DNA from: Lysobacter gummosus
GTDB lineage: Bacteria; Pseudomonadota; Gammaproteobacteria; Xanthomonadales; Xanthomonadaceae
Length of the DNA stretch: 64,000 nt
Assembly (NCBI RefSeq): GCF_001442805.1
Contig: NZ_CP011131.1
Span: forward strand, 4,092,001-4,156,000
Direction of reading: 5' to 3'
Shown here: positions 50,801-55,985 of the stretch, piece by piece
Position numbering within the stretch: the first letter of the stretch is position 1
How the letters are laid out: each line of letters opens with the position of its first letter
The notes under the pieces: model-generated
Seen by the model: only the letters and a program-made list of their open reading frames with translations
The model's database searches: none
Told to the model about the DNA's origin: nothing
Position numbers and translations under genes: made by a program

Positions 50801-53573
50801 CCAACTCGCCTCCACCAGCGGTACCAGCGACCACAGCAGCTTCAAGCCCACCACCAACACCCTTAGCTACGACGCTCTCGGCCGCTTGCTCGCCCAGCGC
50901 GAGCACACCACCTTGCGCAGCGGCGGCACGGACGACCGCATGCGTTACTACGCCTATAATGCCGACGGCTCAGTGATGCAACGGCGCGAAGGCCGCATCA
51001 ACGACAGCGGCCAATTCGTCCAGGACGAACCCCTCGGCCCGGGTAACTACCGCCTGATCCATGCCGGCGGCGTGCAACAGGCCGAGCTGCGCCAAGGTAC
51101 CCGCATCCAAAAGTCCGACGGCAGCTTCGCCTACACCAACCAGTTTGTGAGCCTCAACGGCATCGGCGGCTACGAAGCCGGCAACGCCGGCAAGGTCATG
51201 CCCCTGGCCGGCGAAACCTTGCGCGGACTGGCGCAGCGGGTCTATGGCAGCGAACTGATGTGGTACCTGATCGCCGAGGCCAACGGCTTGAGCGATCCCA
51301 ATAAGGAACTGATTCCCGGGCTGGGGCTGACCGTACCGCGGGCAGTGGTCAGCCAGAACAATGCTTCGACGTTCAAGCCGTACGACCCTGGCGAAGCAAT
51401 CGGATCCACGACTCCGAACCTGCCCTATATCGCTCCGCCGCCGAAGGATGGGTGCGGTGGCTTCGCGATCGTCATGATGGTCATTGTCGCTGTCGCGGTG
51501 ACTGTGGCGACGTGGGGCACGATGACGGCCCAAACGGTCGGCGCCATGAGTGCCGCGACCAGCGCCACGGCCGCGAGCGCAGCCACATTGGGAGCAGTCG
51601 GAACGAGCGCGGCCATCACCGCGACAGCGGCGCTAGCCCCCAGTTTGGGCACCGCGGTGCTGGCCGGCGCAGCCGCAAGCGCCGCGGGAAGCATTGCGGG
51701 ACAGGCCGTCGGCAGCATGATGGGAGCCACTAGCTTCAGCTGGCGCAATGCCCTGTCTGCCGGCGTTGCGGGCGGCTTGACCGCTGGCGTGGGCAATCTG
51801 ATGGGAGTAGGCGGCGTGCAATCCGCTCTTGCGCAATCGCCAATGAAAGCGGCGGGGGTGGCTCTGGGAAATGCCGCGGCCGATTACATCGGTCAGAAAG
51901 TAGCCGGCATCGATCATGGCTTCAGCTGGCGCGCCATCGCCGCAAGTGCCGTGGCTCAATATGCTTCCGCAGGCATCAGCGCCGCGATCGGGCAGCCTGC
52001 GTCCCAATCGTTCGGCGGCACCGGCTCGCTGCTGGGAGATTTTTCCGACAGCATGATCGGCGGCATCGTTGGGCTTCATACTCGCCGAACTTTCGGGTTC
52101 AATGATGATATCGACTACAAGCGGATGGCGCTTGATGCATTTGGTAATGCGTTGGGCAACGCGGCAGTTGCCGGAATCCAGAGCCGGCAGGCGGATCGCG
52201 CGGCAGAGCGCCAGGCCGAGTTGGATGCTGGGCTGAAGCGGAGCATGGAGACCACGCAAGTCAAGCTGGATGCGCGCACTGCGGAGTTGATGGATGAGAT
52301 TGATGCCAAGCTTATGCGGGGCATGGAGAAGAAGACCGAGCAGATACTGGGTGCGGCGCTGGCTAGAGGCCAAGCGCGCATCGATCGAAGCTTCGATCGA
52401 AAGTTTGCCGCGGCACAGGCGCGAGCGCGTGCTATGGCAGAAGAAGCCAAGTTAGCAAAGTTGCTGGAAGGATCGCGCTACTCCGGATTGAGCGGCAGAG
52501 ACCTGGATGATGCACTCGCCGCAGGAAAACAGCATCGAACCGCGGTGGCTCAGTCTGCGGCATTGCGGGCAACATACGGGAAAACAAACGCGGCCGACAT
52601 CGGCAGCACCAAAGGCCTGACCGCGTGGGAGAGTTTCACCACATTCCCAGTGGAGAATATGAGCGAATGGCTGGCGACTGGCTCTCAATGGCTGTCAGAT
52701 GTCGCAAACACCATGCGCGGGAAGAATCCTGCCACCGACGCGCTATGGTCGAATAACGTGAATCAAAGAGCTCCGCTCGATTATGCGGATGCGAACGTCC
52801 TGTCGGGACATGCACTGGCTATCGTGGCCGATGCGGTGGCTGGAACGCTGTCCTTCGCCAGGACAACATTCGATGAGGACGCACGATATGAGTATGCCGG
52901 CAATCTATTCAGCTTCCCTGGAGAGGCGAAGCAGTGGTGGAACACATCGAGCGGCATGGAGAAGTTTGATGCAGTCTACAATGGGGTTGTTGGAGCGGCG
53001 ATGCCTGCGGGGGCGGCTGGTCGGCTGATACCTGATGTTGCAAACAGCGGAAACGCAGCGAGACTATCATTCGGCGAGTTAAGGGCTCTCAAGACAGCCG
53101 GTCTTTCTCGCGCCGAAATTGCGCGTCATATCGAACTGAATGGAGACGTCTATCTCTTCCGAGGCACATCGGAAGGATGGGTTGGTTCGCCGGGTGCCCA
53201 GGCGACGGCTGTCTCTGCTTCTGTAGATCCATACGTAGCCACGGTGTTCGGCTTGGAGGCGAGAGCTCAAGGTGGGCGAGCAGTTCTTCAGTTTGGCAGC
53301 AGGTCAGAAGTAGGCACGTTCACCAGAGGCAATTGGTTCGCGGTGCAAGAACGCGAGGTTGGTGTCCTGACCAATGCAGTGGGATTTGCTGAAAGAGCGC
53401 CGTACAATTTCCCTGTAGATCGTGCGAGGGCGATTTTGGATGATATGGGGCTGCCTTCTTTGCCCCGTGTTATTCGCACCCCAGATGATCGCAGAATGTT
53501 TCTTGATGCTGCGCCGAAAATGACACCAGAGCAGACTGCAGAGTTCTTGCGTCGAACCAGGAATGGGGGCTGA
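38832..53573 (+). CDS. Giant Rhs/YD-repeat polymorphic toxin with cadherin-like, LysM and C-terminal toxin domains
   Basis: 4,913 residues. There is no classical signal peptide and no PAAR domain; the start is a short Gly-rich segment. From about 40 to 3090 it is a dense run of YD/RHS repeats (YDAxGRL, YDALGR and similar). From about 3095 to 3700 six tandem cadherin/Ig-like domains interrupt the repeats (DADGDRLSLSATGLP, LPPGLSFNSATRVITG). YD repeats resume to about 4100. A LysM-like domain follows (about 4120-4170, AGETLRGLAQRVYG...LIAEANG). After it come a hydrophobic segment (FAIVMMVIVAVAVTVATWG, about 4210-4230), an Ala/Gly-rich stretch like the pre-toxin regions of contact-dependent toxins, and a charged helical segment (about 4446-4545). 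The last about 140 residues look like an ADP-ribosyltransferase: LFRGTS (R4777), SAS (4795-4797) and ERE (4840-4842). A likely immunity gene follows at once. It is expected to be a surface or secreted antibacterial toxin; the export route is unknown. Confidence 0.93.
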   Translation: MTGIVSGSGLGLFNGSMSQLGMGLGGNAQINQGRNTQHVNIATGNLILRSQDEQLLFRGTTLAAVRTYNSLGQLSQVGGDAWITGFERRVELLSGSLNVAGSVMRRHVGDGSYQDFVYVSANVYRSVTGDGAHDTLTWNGTSSVWTWVEGSSRREELYANHADATLKGRLTRIRELKSDGASQTTWNVLYDSGNRVSEVQAVEGGPQEALLFGYDANGRLSTLSTRINGVVNEQVSYGYDAAGRLSSVLVDLTPADAAGDRDSWDAGTASNNDGYRFQTVYTYVDASSLRLSQVRQSDGTIVSYTYDAQGRVKTLTRGDTNTNDADGQGQTLTFTYDDANRSTEVADSTGRSYIYVYDAAGQITEVRSPASSGLRDLTQYSYDSDGNITRVKTLRGGTTLSESVYQYDTSGNVLWQWQTVDPAIGTAATAVQRTYTANNQLASETIYSGLDADRELGAQSPTAGATTSYLYDAQDRVRFVVDALGAVREYEYETVGAGAGQVAKSRQYLAASYAGAMTLAALVAWATPTQRAQSTLVSSVYNNKGRLSGTTAYAQVDASGNGVENDSAEIVQYLYDAQGLLTQRRVMRSSTTAANDGRDVTQTTTYLYDGMDRVVSEVVTEKVGNGTEELRRITSKWTYQDSGASVRTVMEGGIVNDGAIGNDLLRIEVRNAAGQLVSVSESALSGGGTRAISKNYYDTAGRVRASENAGGARTYFFYDEEGQLAAQVDEVGAVVEYVRDNLGRIVQTKSYATLVNTSAWVASGAVVPATVAAIRPAISADDRVTTRSYDALGRLLSEKSGTDGATTQYSYDGAGRLLQAKAQDAAGNSRVVRYFYDIEGRQTGQLDAEGYLTEYSYDLLGRRIASKAYATATASAQRADGTLAQLRPATAADDQLTRWFYDGRNNIVGQLDAEGYLTEYVFDEARNERGVLAYANQLTGLTGSETLTSLHNTAVAGAVRETRRSYDSLGQLTTQKNAEGTVTRYTYDAQGRLLRTEAAADTSEVRENRLRYNVFGELIGELSGEGATNLTAGMTEAQLDAVYSQYGVTHSYNSLGERIESIDAAGNKTWYFYDTAGRSTYVVKGVANASGVANSQGEVLETRYDAFGEVRDTTAYTGRIALATAGSRDSAASAIAALTYLAASDSRRSYTYTQRGQLATVTEAEGQLRQYTYNAFAERIREAILNPGAASTVETDYDRRGLAIAHREGVGTPLARSTSATYDAFGRIVRATDARGVPTLYSYDRLGRQLTSRQTVLNREQVTTTAYDAYGRVLSVTDALGRATTSVYDTTNRTTTVTTPEGVAVKTSYDRHGQRIKVTAPLPGGTFAETTYVYDRDGHLISSTDPVGRTAGNEYDTRGLLAATVDGSGRRVELRYDAAGRLLQRIEDPAGLALTTAYRYDGQGRQTETVDASGRVIAYTYDREGRLVQTAQDPTGLNLRTTYSYDAQGRQIRMTEGAGTAAARTVQYDYDALGRRVAERVDPDGLNLVTAYAYDAEDNLIRHTDGTGNVTRFYYDQAGQLMYTVDPLGVMKRNWYDQVGRVVASRTFIVATNASTLTDTTTIVELDARINWNALDPANYTVYDRDGRIALVLTGMGTVQEYVYDAAGRVSAIRDYAALWPDFSQARVGKMFAGTALPGEFDLAPLRNDAADRITYQVYTAAGELRTTVDNAGTVISYVYDRAGRMVVHKRYTHAAQFNPTIRAKLIAGTASPQDVVDVTVVDNATDQVTYTSYDGAGRARYAVDANGSVVETLYDAAGRVAGTRAYVVPVVFDAPFKPQLIAGDTAAFITLRDRLAATADDARDLREYRVYDSAGRLAAVVDAAGYVAVRTYDAAGHLVQERHRSQTATISATLRAKLTAGTASYAELAAVTPQNEITDTLTRRAYDAAGRERFTLTQTGLVQSGVGLYTVDERRYDGANRVVLTTRYGSPVAFGAGATVDDVNAALTLGGLFAPDRNRQTRYVYDSAGRLRFSVDDLGAVAEQRYDGAGRVAESRQYGAYIPVDTVMTEAAVAAVVAGIADVRKTTTTYDAMGRTLTVTDSLNQVRRYSYDNLGQLRSHTNANGHVWNYDYDLAGRRVAEFSPEVSIGSADAAGAQSVRTVRIVTRTAYDALGNVLSRTENADTAQSRVTRYVYDNRGHQIRTIFPDAGRIDPTTDQLVATGAQPTLEVSYDALGRAVVQKDTRGYYSYKVYDGLGQLAFEIDQEGYVTGYTHDGFGQQTQLRRYAQRFNVAALSGWSEGQPISLAQAQAASATSATDRILTTRYDQRGLTIQVEQSQVAYYTSAGAAATGTPTVRMAYDAYGQKVRESTLLEGTAGGSDARWADAYLYYDAVGRKTMSVDAEGYVTRVSYNANGEAVECIEYAKAIFTGNLTTDAAPAAPIAGDAISGYDRLTRWSYDAIGRKTSETSVRHFQRIDGSNGVRDVARQLRYDGEDRVTQIIDDTGTLTTAYDALGRVTSVTEPNRRVINDGTFGLLTDSAGRDLFLDYMYESASPYTEMRYDAFGNLLLTRKYATGKRADGTVTAHAKDQLEYVRYDWQGRAVAVGAANGDTRYSEYDAADHVVRQRSAFTSTQPGLSGTTYTDYVYDKAGRQTQTQKYRVLQAWSAIDQQQTVEYNAFGEIVRKTHGLLQGSLDYVYDSAGRLIRSNENFGARNFGYNLAGHQVREQHVAATSDGQRVDAVTWNATDRLGRITLTRQPSHTTDPNLSSAIQQYRDRWGNVIEAVDARGYRTNYRYNELNQVVRDERPLVAVVGENGTITWLRPVNEWYYDALGRLIGTRDANGNLRMQEYDAVGQQVRSTDGLGSTTLYAYDALGQQRIVQNPAGYLTYNDYDQLGRLIETGDLLPTASGTRSRNRLQSYVLNQNGDRIKVTDALGNSTYYDYSSTHQIGRVRTATGLVTNYGYDVMGRKIAENYGSVGAAVQDRDGETVRLDELTWDYDVYGRLLDHNNLGGRDWNYEYVDTTGQLSAETQVGNSIPAGARYYTYYPSGRIKAIYENGPNPTYRYEYDAAGNRTLEEVDTVDGGGQAVHTITRSWYDSNNRVSRVVQDDLAVNKRIFDLSYTYDAVGNRRSVSATASYGPDAPGIPNSNSAPQALLTPADRAVRRGMSSQFSLLFSDLFRDAEQDPLTLQISLENEQPLPSWLSVQRDPATGWISFTANPPANASDQDLRIELIASETNASTQSASIVFNLYLRDNVAPRRYNDNVETLKVKTGDSWNKDLLATDFFYDLDVGDRLRLSLDNPAQLPSWLNWDQSAQAVLRLSGTAPTGTYTFQVRATDDKGQSEVKTIQIVVAPNNAPTGPGTLPSAYLLTDRDLTWSVPLSQAFVDADGDRLSLSATGLPAWMVFQRTTVLGQPYLSLSGRPPEGTPVGQIYTIVFTATDTNGASRNTTLSLTTRQVNQRPQPPSAMPALPPAVIGSSGYWYQLPAFTDADGDTLSYRLSQLPPGLSFNSATRVITGNPTVAGTYPVTYYADDGLGGVGQVSLQIWVRPNSAPEPTVIPNQNAMVSVGWSYQLPERYDAEYDEVKYSFTGLPPGVTYDPNTRVVSGAPTVAGSYTVTLYSSDIYGGVSSSQFIIDVAPRPTHNLAPYINRQAPNAQWNVLIEYPYTVQRYIAAADTFRDPDGDALSYRLITPTDWTHYIDGNGQHIIEARPATSNVGWTDTYTVVIRATDSKGAYVDMTFYVDVTTITNNPGDPGNPQDPTSLPGDGVLLFDMAAESSPAAVASTASVPALGPTQHKTYWYTYDAENRIKINNGTLSGGGIALQPMGENSYEITYDAAGNVVARAGLQPDPTTSSDSGILQTVIERSSYDLRGNRTEEFYEQIIRGGEIVSNGGLRKRMTYDANNRLTDSRSYFGSDAVHQERLPDGEVRFHEYGGWLYAAENYSYDIDGRLLLQHAWERAGSAGDSNWVIAAAADNAGNRQSNDIGVLGWRGSTHYVATLGDATATGHDSLGRLTTYKVYGVAPDGRQYIHTYTNTYQGWENYQLASTSGTSDHSSFKPTTNTLSYDALGRLLAQREHTTLRSGGTDDRMRYYAYNADGSVMQRREGRINDSGQFVQDEPLGPGNYRLIHAGGVQQAELRQGTRIQKSDGSFAYTNQFVSLNGIGGYEAGNAGKVMPLAGETLRGLAQRVYGSELMWYLIAEANGLSDPNKELIPGLGLTVPRAVVSQNNASTFKPYDPGEAIGSTTPNLPYIAPPPKDGCGGFAIVMMVIVAVAVTVATWGTMTAQTVGAMSAATSATAASAATLGAVGTSAAITATAALAPSLGTAVLAGAAASAAGSIAGQAVGSMMGATSFSWRNALSAGVAGGLTAGVGNLMGVGGVQSALAQSPMKAAGVALGNAAADYIGQKVAGIDHGFSWRAIAASAVAQYASAGISAAIGQPASQSFGGTGSLLGDFSDSMIGGIVGLHTRRTFGFNDDIDYKRMALDAFGNALGNAAVAGIQSRQADRAAERQAELDAGLKRSMETTQVKLDARTAELMDEIDAKLMRGMEKKTEQILGAALARGQARIDRSFDRKFAAAQARARAMAEEAKLAKLLEGSRYSGLSGRDLDDALAAGKQHRTAVAQSAALRATYGKTNAADIGSTKGLTAWESFTTFPVENMSEWLATGSQWLSDVANTMRGKNPATDALWSNNVNQRAPLDYADANVLSGHALAIVADAVAGTLSFARTTFDEDARYEYAGNLFSFPGEAKQWWNTSSGMEKFDAVYNGVVGAAMPAGAAGRLIPDVANSGNAARLSFGELRALKTAGLSRAEIARHIELNGDVYLFRGTSEGWVGSPGAQATAVSASVDPYVATVFGLEARAQGGRAVLQFGSRSEVGTFTRGNWFAVQEREVGVLTNAVGFAERAPYNFPVDRARAILDDMGLPSLPRVIRTPDDRRMFLDAAPKMTPEQTAEFLRRTRNGG

Positions 53574-53576
53574 TTT

Positions 53577-53921
53577 ATGAATTTAGAAGCAGAGTTTTTC
53601 GTCGAAGAGGTCATGAAAGATAGGTCAGGCCGGCCTGTCTATGTTGGAGTTCCTAATCAAGGGCGTGGCGTTCGTGTGGGAGATAAATTCATCCTGCGAT
53701 ATGAAGTGCCACGCACACTGGACGATGCGCTTAATGACCGCCCTAGAGCAGAACCCGTAAATCAGCGAAGTGTGGCGCTGACAGTTACGGCAATTGATTC
53801 GATGAGGAAGTTAATTCAAGAGTTGCCCTTGGGAGTGACTGGGGCTCTGTACCTTGAGGGTGACGGAATCGAGCATGTAGGCAAGAGAACTTTTCTGAAA
53901 ACATCAGACTCGATCTCATAA
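53577..53921 (+). CDS. Candidate immunity protein for the Rhs toxin
   Basis: 114 residues, no recognised family, no signal peptide and no membrane segment, so cytoplasmic. It starts 3 bp after the toxin stop, with GGGGG about 8 nt before ATG lying inside the toxin's last codons. This is the standard place for a cognate immunity gene. Base composition is lower in G/C than the Rhs core and similar to the toxin tip, which suggests that both travelled together. The C-terminal part (LPLGVTGALYLEGDGIEHVGK) is predicted beta-rich by eye. The role is inferred from position only. Confidence 0.7.
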   Translation: MNLEAEFFVEEVMKDRSGRPVYVGVPNQGRGVRVGDKFILRYEVPRTLDDALNDRPRAEPVNQRSVALTVTAIDSMRKLIQELPLGVTGALYLEGDGIEHVGKRTFLKTSDSIS

Positions 53922-54088
53922 CGAAGACCGGGATACCCACTTTCTTCTAGTGGCTAAAAAGCACCCCAACGCCCAGCACCGCCGGATGTTGTCGGTTGAG
54001 CGCGTCGATGTCAGTGTACTGTCCGCTGGCCGAATGGCCTTCCCCCTTCGAATTTCCGCTCTTTTTTTTTGCGCGAGCCCCCTCGGAT
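53922..54088. other. Non-coding gap between immunity gene and insertion sequence
   Basis: 167 bp. It holds a run of nine T residues (54062-54070) preceded by a short GGCC-GAAT-GGCC palindrome about 25 nt earlier, too far apart for a standard terminator. A 64-codon ORF can be drawn at 53950-54144, but it runs into the insertion sequence and shows no family features. It may be the remnant of a displaced toxin or immunity cassette. Confidence 0.4.
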
Positions 54089-54105
54089 TGTCACCTCCCC
54101 GTAAA
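54089..54105 (+). repeat. Left terminal inverted repeat of the IS3-family element
   Basis: TGTCACCTCCCCGTAAA; it matches the right end at 16 of 17 positions. The preceding GGAT is the left copy of the target duplication. Confidence 0.88.
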
Positions 54106-54160
54106 CTCACTCCAGCAATAACTAGAGGTCTCCAGGCAAAATAGCCCAAAGGAGACTGAA

Positions 54161-54427
54161 ATGCGCAAGAGCAAGTTCACTGAGAGCCAGATCGTCACGG
54201 CGCTGAAGCAGGTCGAAGGCGGGCGCCAAGTCAAGGATGTCTGCCGCGAGTTGGGCATTTCCGAAGCAACGTACTACGTGTGGAAGTCCAAGTACGGCGG
54301 GATGGAAGCGGCGGATGTGCAACGGCTGCGGGATCTGGAAGCCGAGCACAACAAGCTCAAACGTATGTACGCCGAGCTGGCGATGGAAAACCATGCCTTG
54401 AAGGATGTCATCGCAAAAAAGCTCTAG
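54161..54427 (+). CDS. IS3-family transposase OrfA
   Basis: 88 residues. An N-terminal helix-turn-helix ([17 protein letters not shown]...[21 protein letters not shown]) is followed by a leucine-zipper-like helix ([33 protein letters not shown]). It binds the element ends. It terminates at TAG just after the A6G slippery site. Most OrfA is made by normal termination, while the fusion OrfAB is the active transposase in this family. Confidence 0.93.
   Translation: MRKSKFTESQIVTALKQVEGGRQVKDVCRELGISEATYYVWKSKYGGMEAADVQRLRDLEAEHNKLKRMYAELAMENHALKDVIAKKL
54415..54421 (+). promoter_or_regulatory. Programmed -1 ribosomal frameshift site (A AAA AAG)
   Basis: The heptamer A-AAA-AAG is in the correct phase with orfA, three codons before its stop. 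A -1 slip enters the orfB frame ([12 protein letters not shown]). This is the classical control element of IS3-family transposition. Confidence 0.85.
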
Positions 54428-55269
54428 CCTCGGGGCATAAGCGCCCGCTGGCCGCGTGGTTGATGGAGCACCACGGTTGGAGCGAGCGCCGGGCTTGTAC
54501 GGCGACTGGCCTGTCGCGATCGACGGTGCGTTATCGAAAGCGCCCGGATCGCGACGAGCAGGTCATTGCGTTGTTGGCGGAGTTGGCTGAGCGGTTCCCG
54601 GAGCGCGGATTCGACAAGCTGTTCCAGTTGATCCGGCGCCGAGGGCAGCCTTGGAACCACAAGCGGGTGTGGCGGGTGTATTGCCTGATGCAACTTAATC
54701 ACCGACGTAGCGGCAAGAAACGACTGCCTAACCGGCATCCTTTGCCGCTGGTAGCCGGCGAGCAGATCAACGGCAGTTGGTCGATCGACTTCATGTCCGA
54801 CGCACTGTGGGATGGCCGCCGCTTTCGCACCTTCAACGTCATCGACGATTTCAGTCGCGAAGCCTTGGCGATCGAAGTCGATCTGAATCTGCCGGCTACC
54901 CGAGTCATCCGCACCCTGGAACGCATTGGCGCCTGGCGCGGTTATCCCCGCAAGTTGCGCTTGGACAACGGCCCGGAGTTCATCGCGTTGGCGCTGGCCG
55001 AGTGGGCTGAACGCAAAGGCATCACCTTGGACTTCATCGAGCCGGGCCGCCCGATGCAGAACGGTTTTATCGAACGCTTCAACGGCAGCTACCGACGCGG
55101 TGTGCTGGACATGCACGTATTTCGAACCCTGAGCGAGGTTCGCGAACACACCGAACAGTGGCTTTGCGACTACAACGGCGAGATTCCCCATGACAGCCTG
55201 GGCGGCCTAACACCCGCCGAGTTCCGAGTTCACAACGACCCGGCGACCTCTAGTTTTGGGTGGCACTGA
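54418..55269 (+). CDS. IS3-family transposase OrfB (DDE integrase domain), made by frameshift from orfA
   Basis: About 283 residues after the frameshift point. It has an N-terminal HTH_21-like part ([20 protein letters not shown]...) and an rve integrase core with the catalytic triad: Asp in SWSIDFMSD, Asp in LRLDNGPEF and Glu in [11 protein letters not shown], with the usual C-terminal [18 protein letters not shown]. It has no good start codon of its own near the site, so expression depends on the -1 slip. The frame is intact and the enzyme is probably functional. The frame is open further upstream to an ATG at 54280, but that part only mirrors orfA. Confidence 0.92.
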   Translation, partial: KALASGHKRPLAAWLMEHHGWSERRACTATGLSRSTVRYRKRPDRDEQVIALLAELAERFPERGFDKLFQLIRRRGQPWNHKRVWRVYCLMQLNHRRSGKKRLPNRHPLPLVAGEQINGSWSIDFMSDALWDGRRFRTFNVIDDFSREALAIEVDLNLPATRVIRTLERIGAWRGYPRKLRLDNGPEFIALALAEWAERKGITLDFIEPGRPMQNGFIERFNGSYRRGVLDMHVFRTLSEVREHTEQWLCDYNGEIPHDSLGGLTPAEFRVHNDPATSSFGWH

Positions 55270-55286
55270 TTTATGGGGAGGTGACA
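55270..55286 (-). repeat. Right terminal inverted repeat of the IS3-family element
   Basis: Read on the minus strand: TGTCACCTCCCCATAAA. It begins right after the orfB stop codon and is followed by GGAT, the right copy of the target duplication. Confidence 0.88.
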
Positions 55287-55351
55287 GGATCCAATATCAA
55301 CGACTGTCGAAAACGGCAGTCGCTCTCCGTCTTGGAAATATCAAAGGAGGT

Positions 55352-55540
55352 ATGACTCCGGGCTACAAGACAGAGGTCCGCACGGCCTTGATCAATCAAA
55401 AATGTACTCGTGGATATGAAAACAGGCTTTATCACCCAACATCCACAGCTGGCAGACTGATGAGAGTGATCGAGCCTCGCTTAGTCACCCTATCTATTAA
55501 TTTTGGCCACGAAATACTGATCTCACATGAAGACAAATAG
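55352..55540 (+). CDS. Small unrecognised ORF downstream of the insertion sequence
   Basis: 62 codons, lower in G/C than the genome core. AAAGGAGG lies only 1-2 nt before ATG, too close for an ideal ribosome site. The frame is open upstream into the insertion sequence. No family recognised. It may be a remnant of an older toxin tip or orphan immunity gene, which are common behind Rhs genes. It could also be chance. Confidence 0.3.
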   Translation: MTPGYKTEVRTALINQKCTRGYENRLYHPTSTAGRLMRVIEPRLVTLSINFGHEILISHEDK

Positions 55541-55589
55541 GTACTATCTAATTCGTCCAAAAGTCTCACTCTGACAATTGACATCTAGC

Positions 55590-55928
55590 ATGGATGAGTT
55601 GTCGAGCGACATTCTCAATGAAAGCAAACTTTGGGAAAGCCCGGAGGGAGGAAAATCTCCATGGACCTTAAAGGACTATACGGCGAGAGCAAAATTTGCA
55701 TTCCTCATGCATCTAAAGATTGAGTACCAAGGCGCCCCCGGCATCGATCTCGTGCTATCTACGCGAATTTCCGAAAGACTATTTGACTTATATTGGGATA
55801 TCGAACCCCTTGAACTAGCGGGCAATGTCAACGAAACGTCAGCCACATTGCGTCAGCGTGAGGATATCGAACTGACTGAAAATGCAAACCTCAATGACTG
55901 GCTCACCTCAAGGGTAAATATCCAATAA
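55590..55928 (+). CDS. Unrecognised small protein, possible orphan immunity gene
   Basis: 112 residues from ATG 55590, or 116 from TTG 55578. No clear ribosome site precedes either. The sequence is acidic, with no signal peptide or membrane segment (FAFLMHLKIEYQGAPGIDLV, SERLFDLYWDIEPLELAG). It ends right at a strong terminator, and its base composition is that of the toxin tip and immunity gene. Position and composition fit an orphan immunity or cargo gene of the Rhs locus. There is no sequence proof. Confidence 0.5.
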   Translation: MDELSSDILNESKLWESPEGGKSPWTLKDYTARAKFAFLMHLKIEYQGAPGIDLVLSTRISERLFDLYWDIEPLELAGNVNETSATLRQREDIELTENANLNDWLTSRVNIQ

Positions 55929-55954
55929 AAAAGGCGCCGCGAGGGCGCCTTTCT
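55927..55954. terminator. Bidirectional intrinsic terminator between convergent genes
   Basis: The stem GGCGCC-GCGA-GGGCGCC (extended by A/T pairs) has a T-rich tail on the plus strand and a run of A on the other side, which becomes a T-run on the minus strand. It sits between the end of the small plus-strand ORF and the stop of the outer-membrane barrel gene, so it can serve both. Confidence 0.85.
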
Positions 55955-55985
55955 CATTGGGTTGGCGATGTGCTCCGCCAGCCGA

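Larger units (their letters stand above)
54089..55286 (+). mobile_element. Complete IS3-family insertion sequence (IS407-like), 1198 bp
   Basis: Bounded by imperfect terminal inverted repeats that both begin TGTCACCTCCCC(G/A)TAAA and flanked by a 4-bp direct repeat GGAT (54085-54088 and 55287-55290), as expected for a target-site duplication. Inside are two overlapping frames, orfA and orfB, joined by a slippery heptamer. Intact ends, intact frames and the perfect target duplication indicate a recent and possibly active element. It landed downstream of the toxin-immunity pair and interrupts no gene that I can recognise. Confidence 0.93.

Noticed and set aside
53950..54144. 64-codon ORF left of the insertion sequence
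   Set aside because: Its stop lies inside the insertion sequence and the frame has no recognisable features. Rejoining the site after removing the element gives no longer reading frame with a start.
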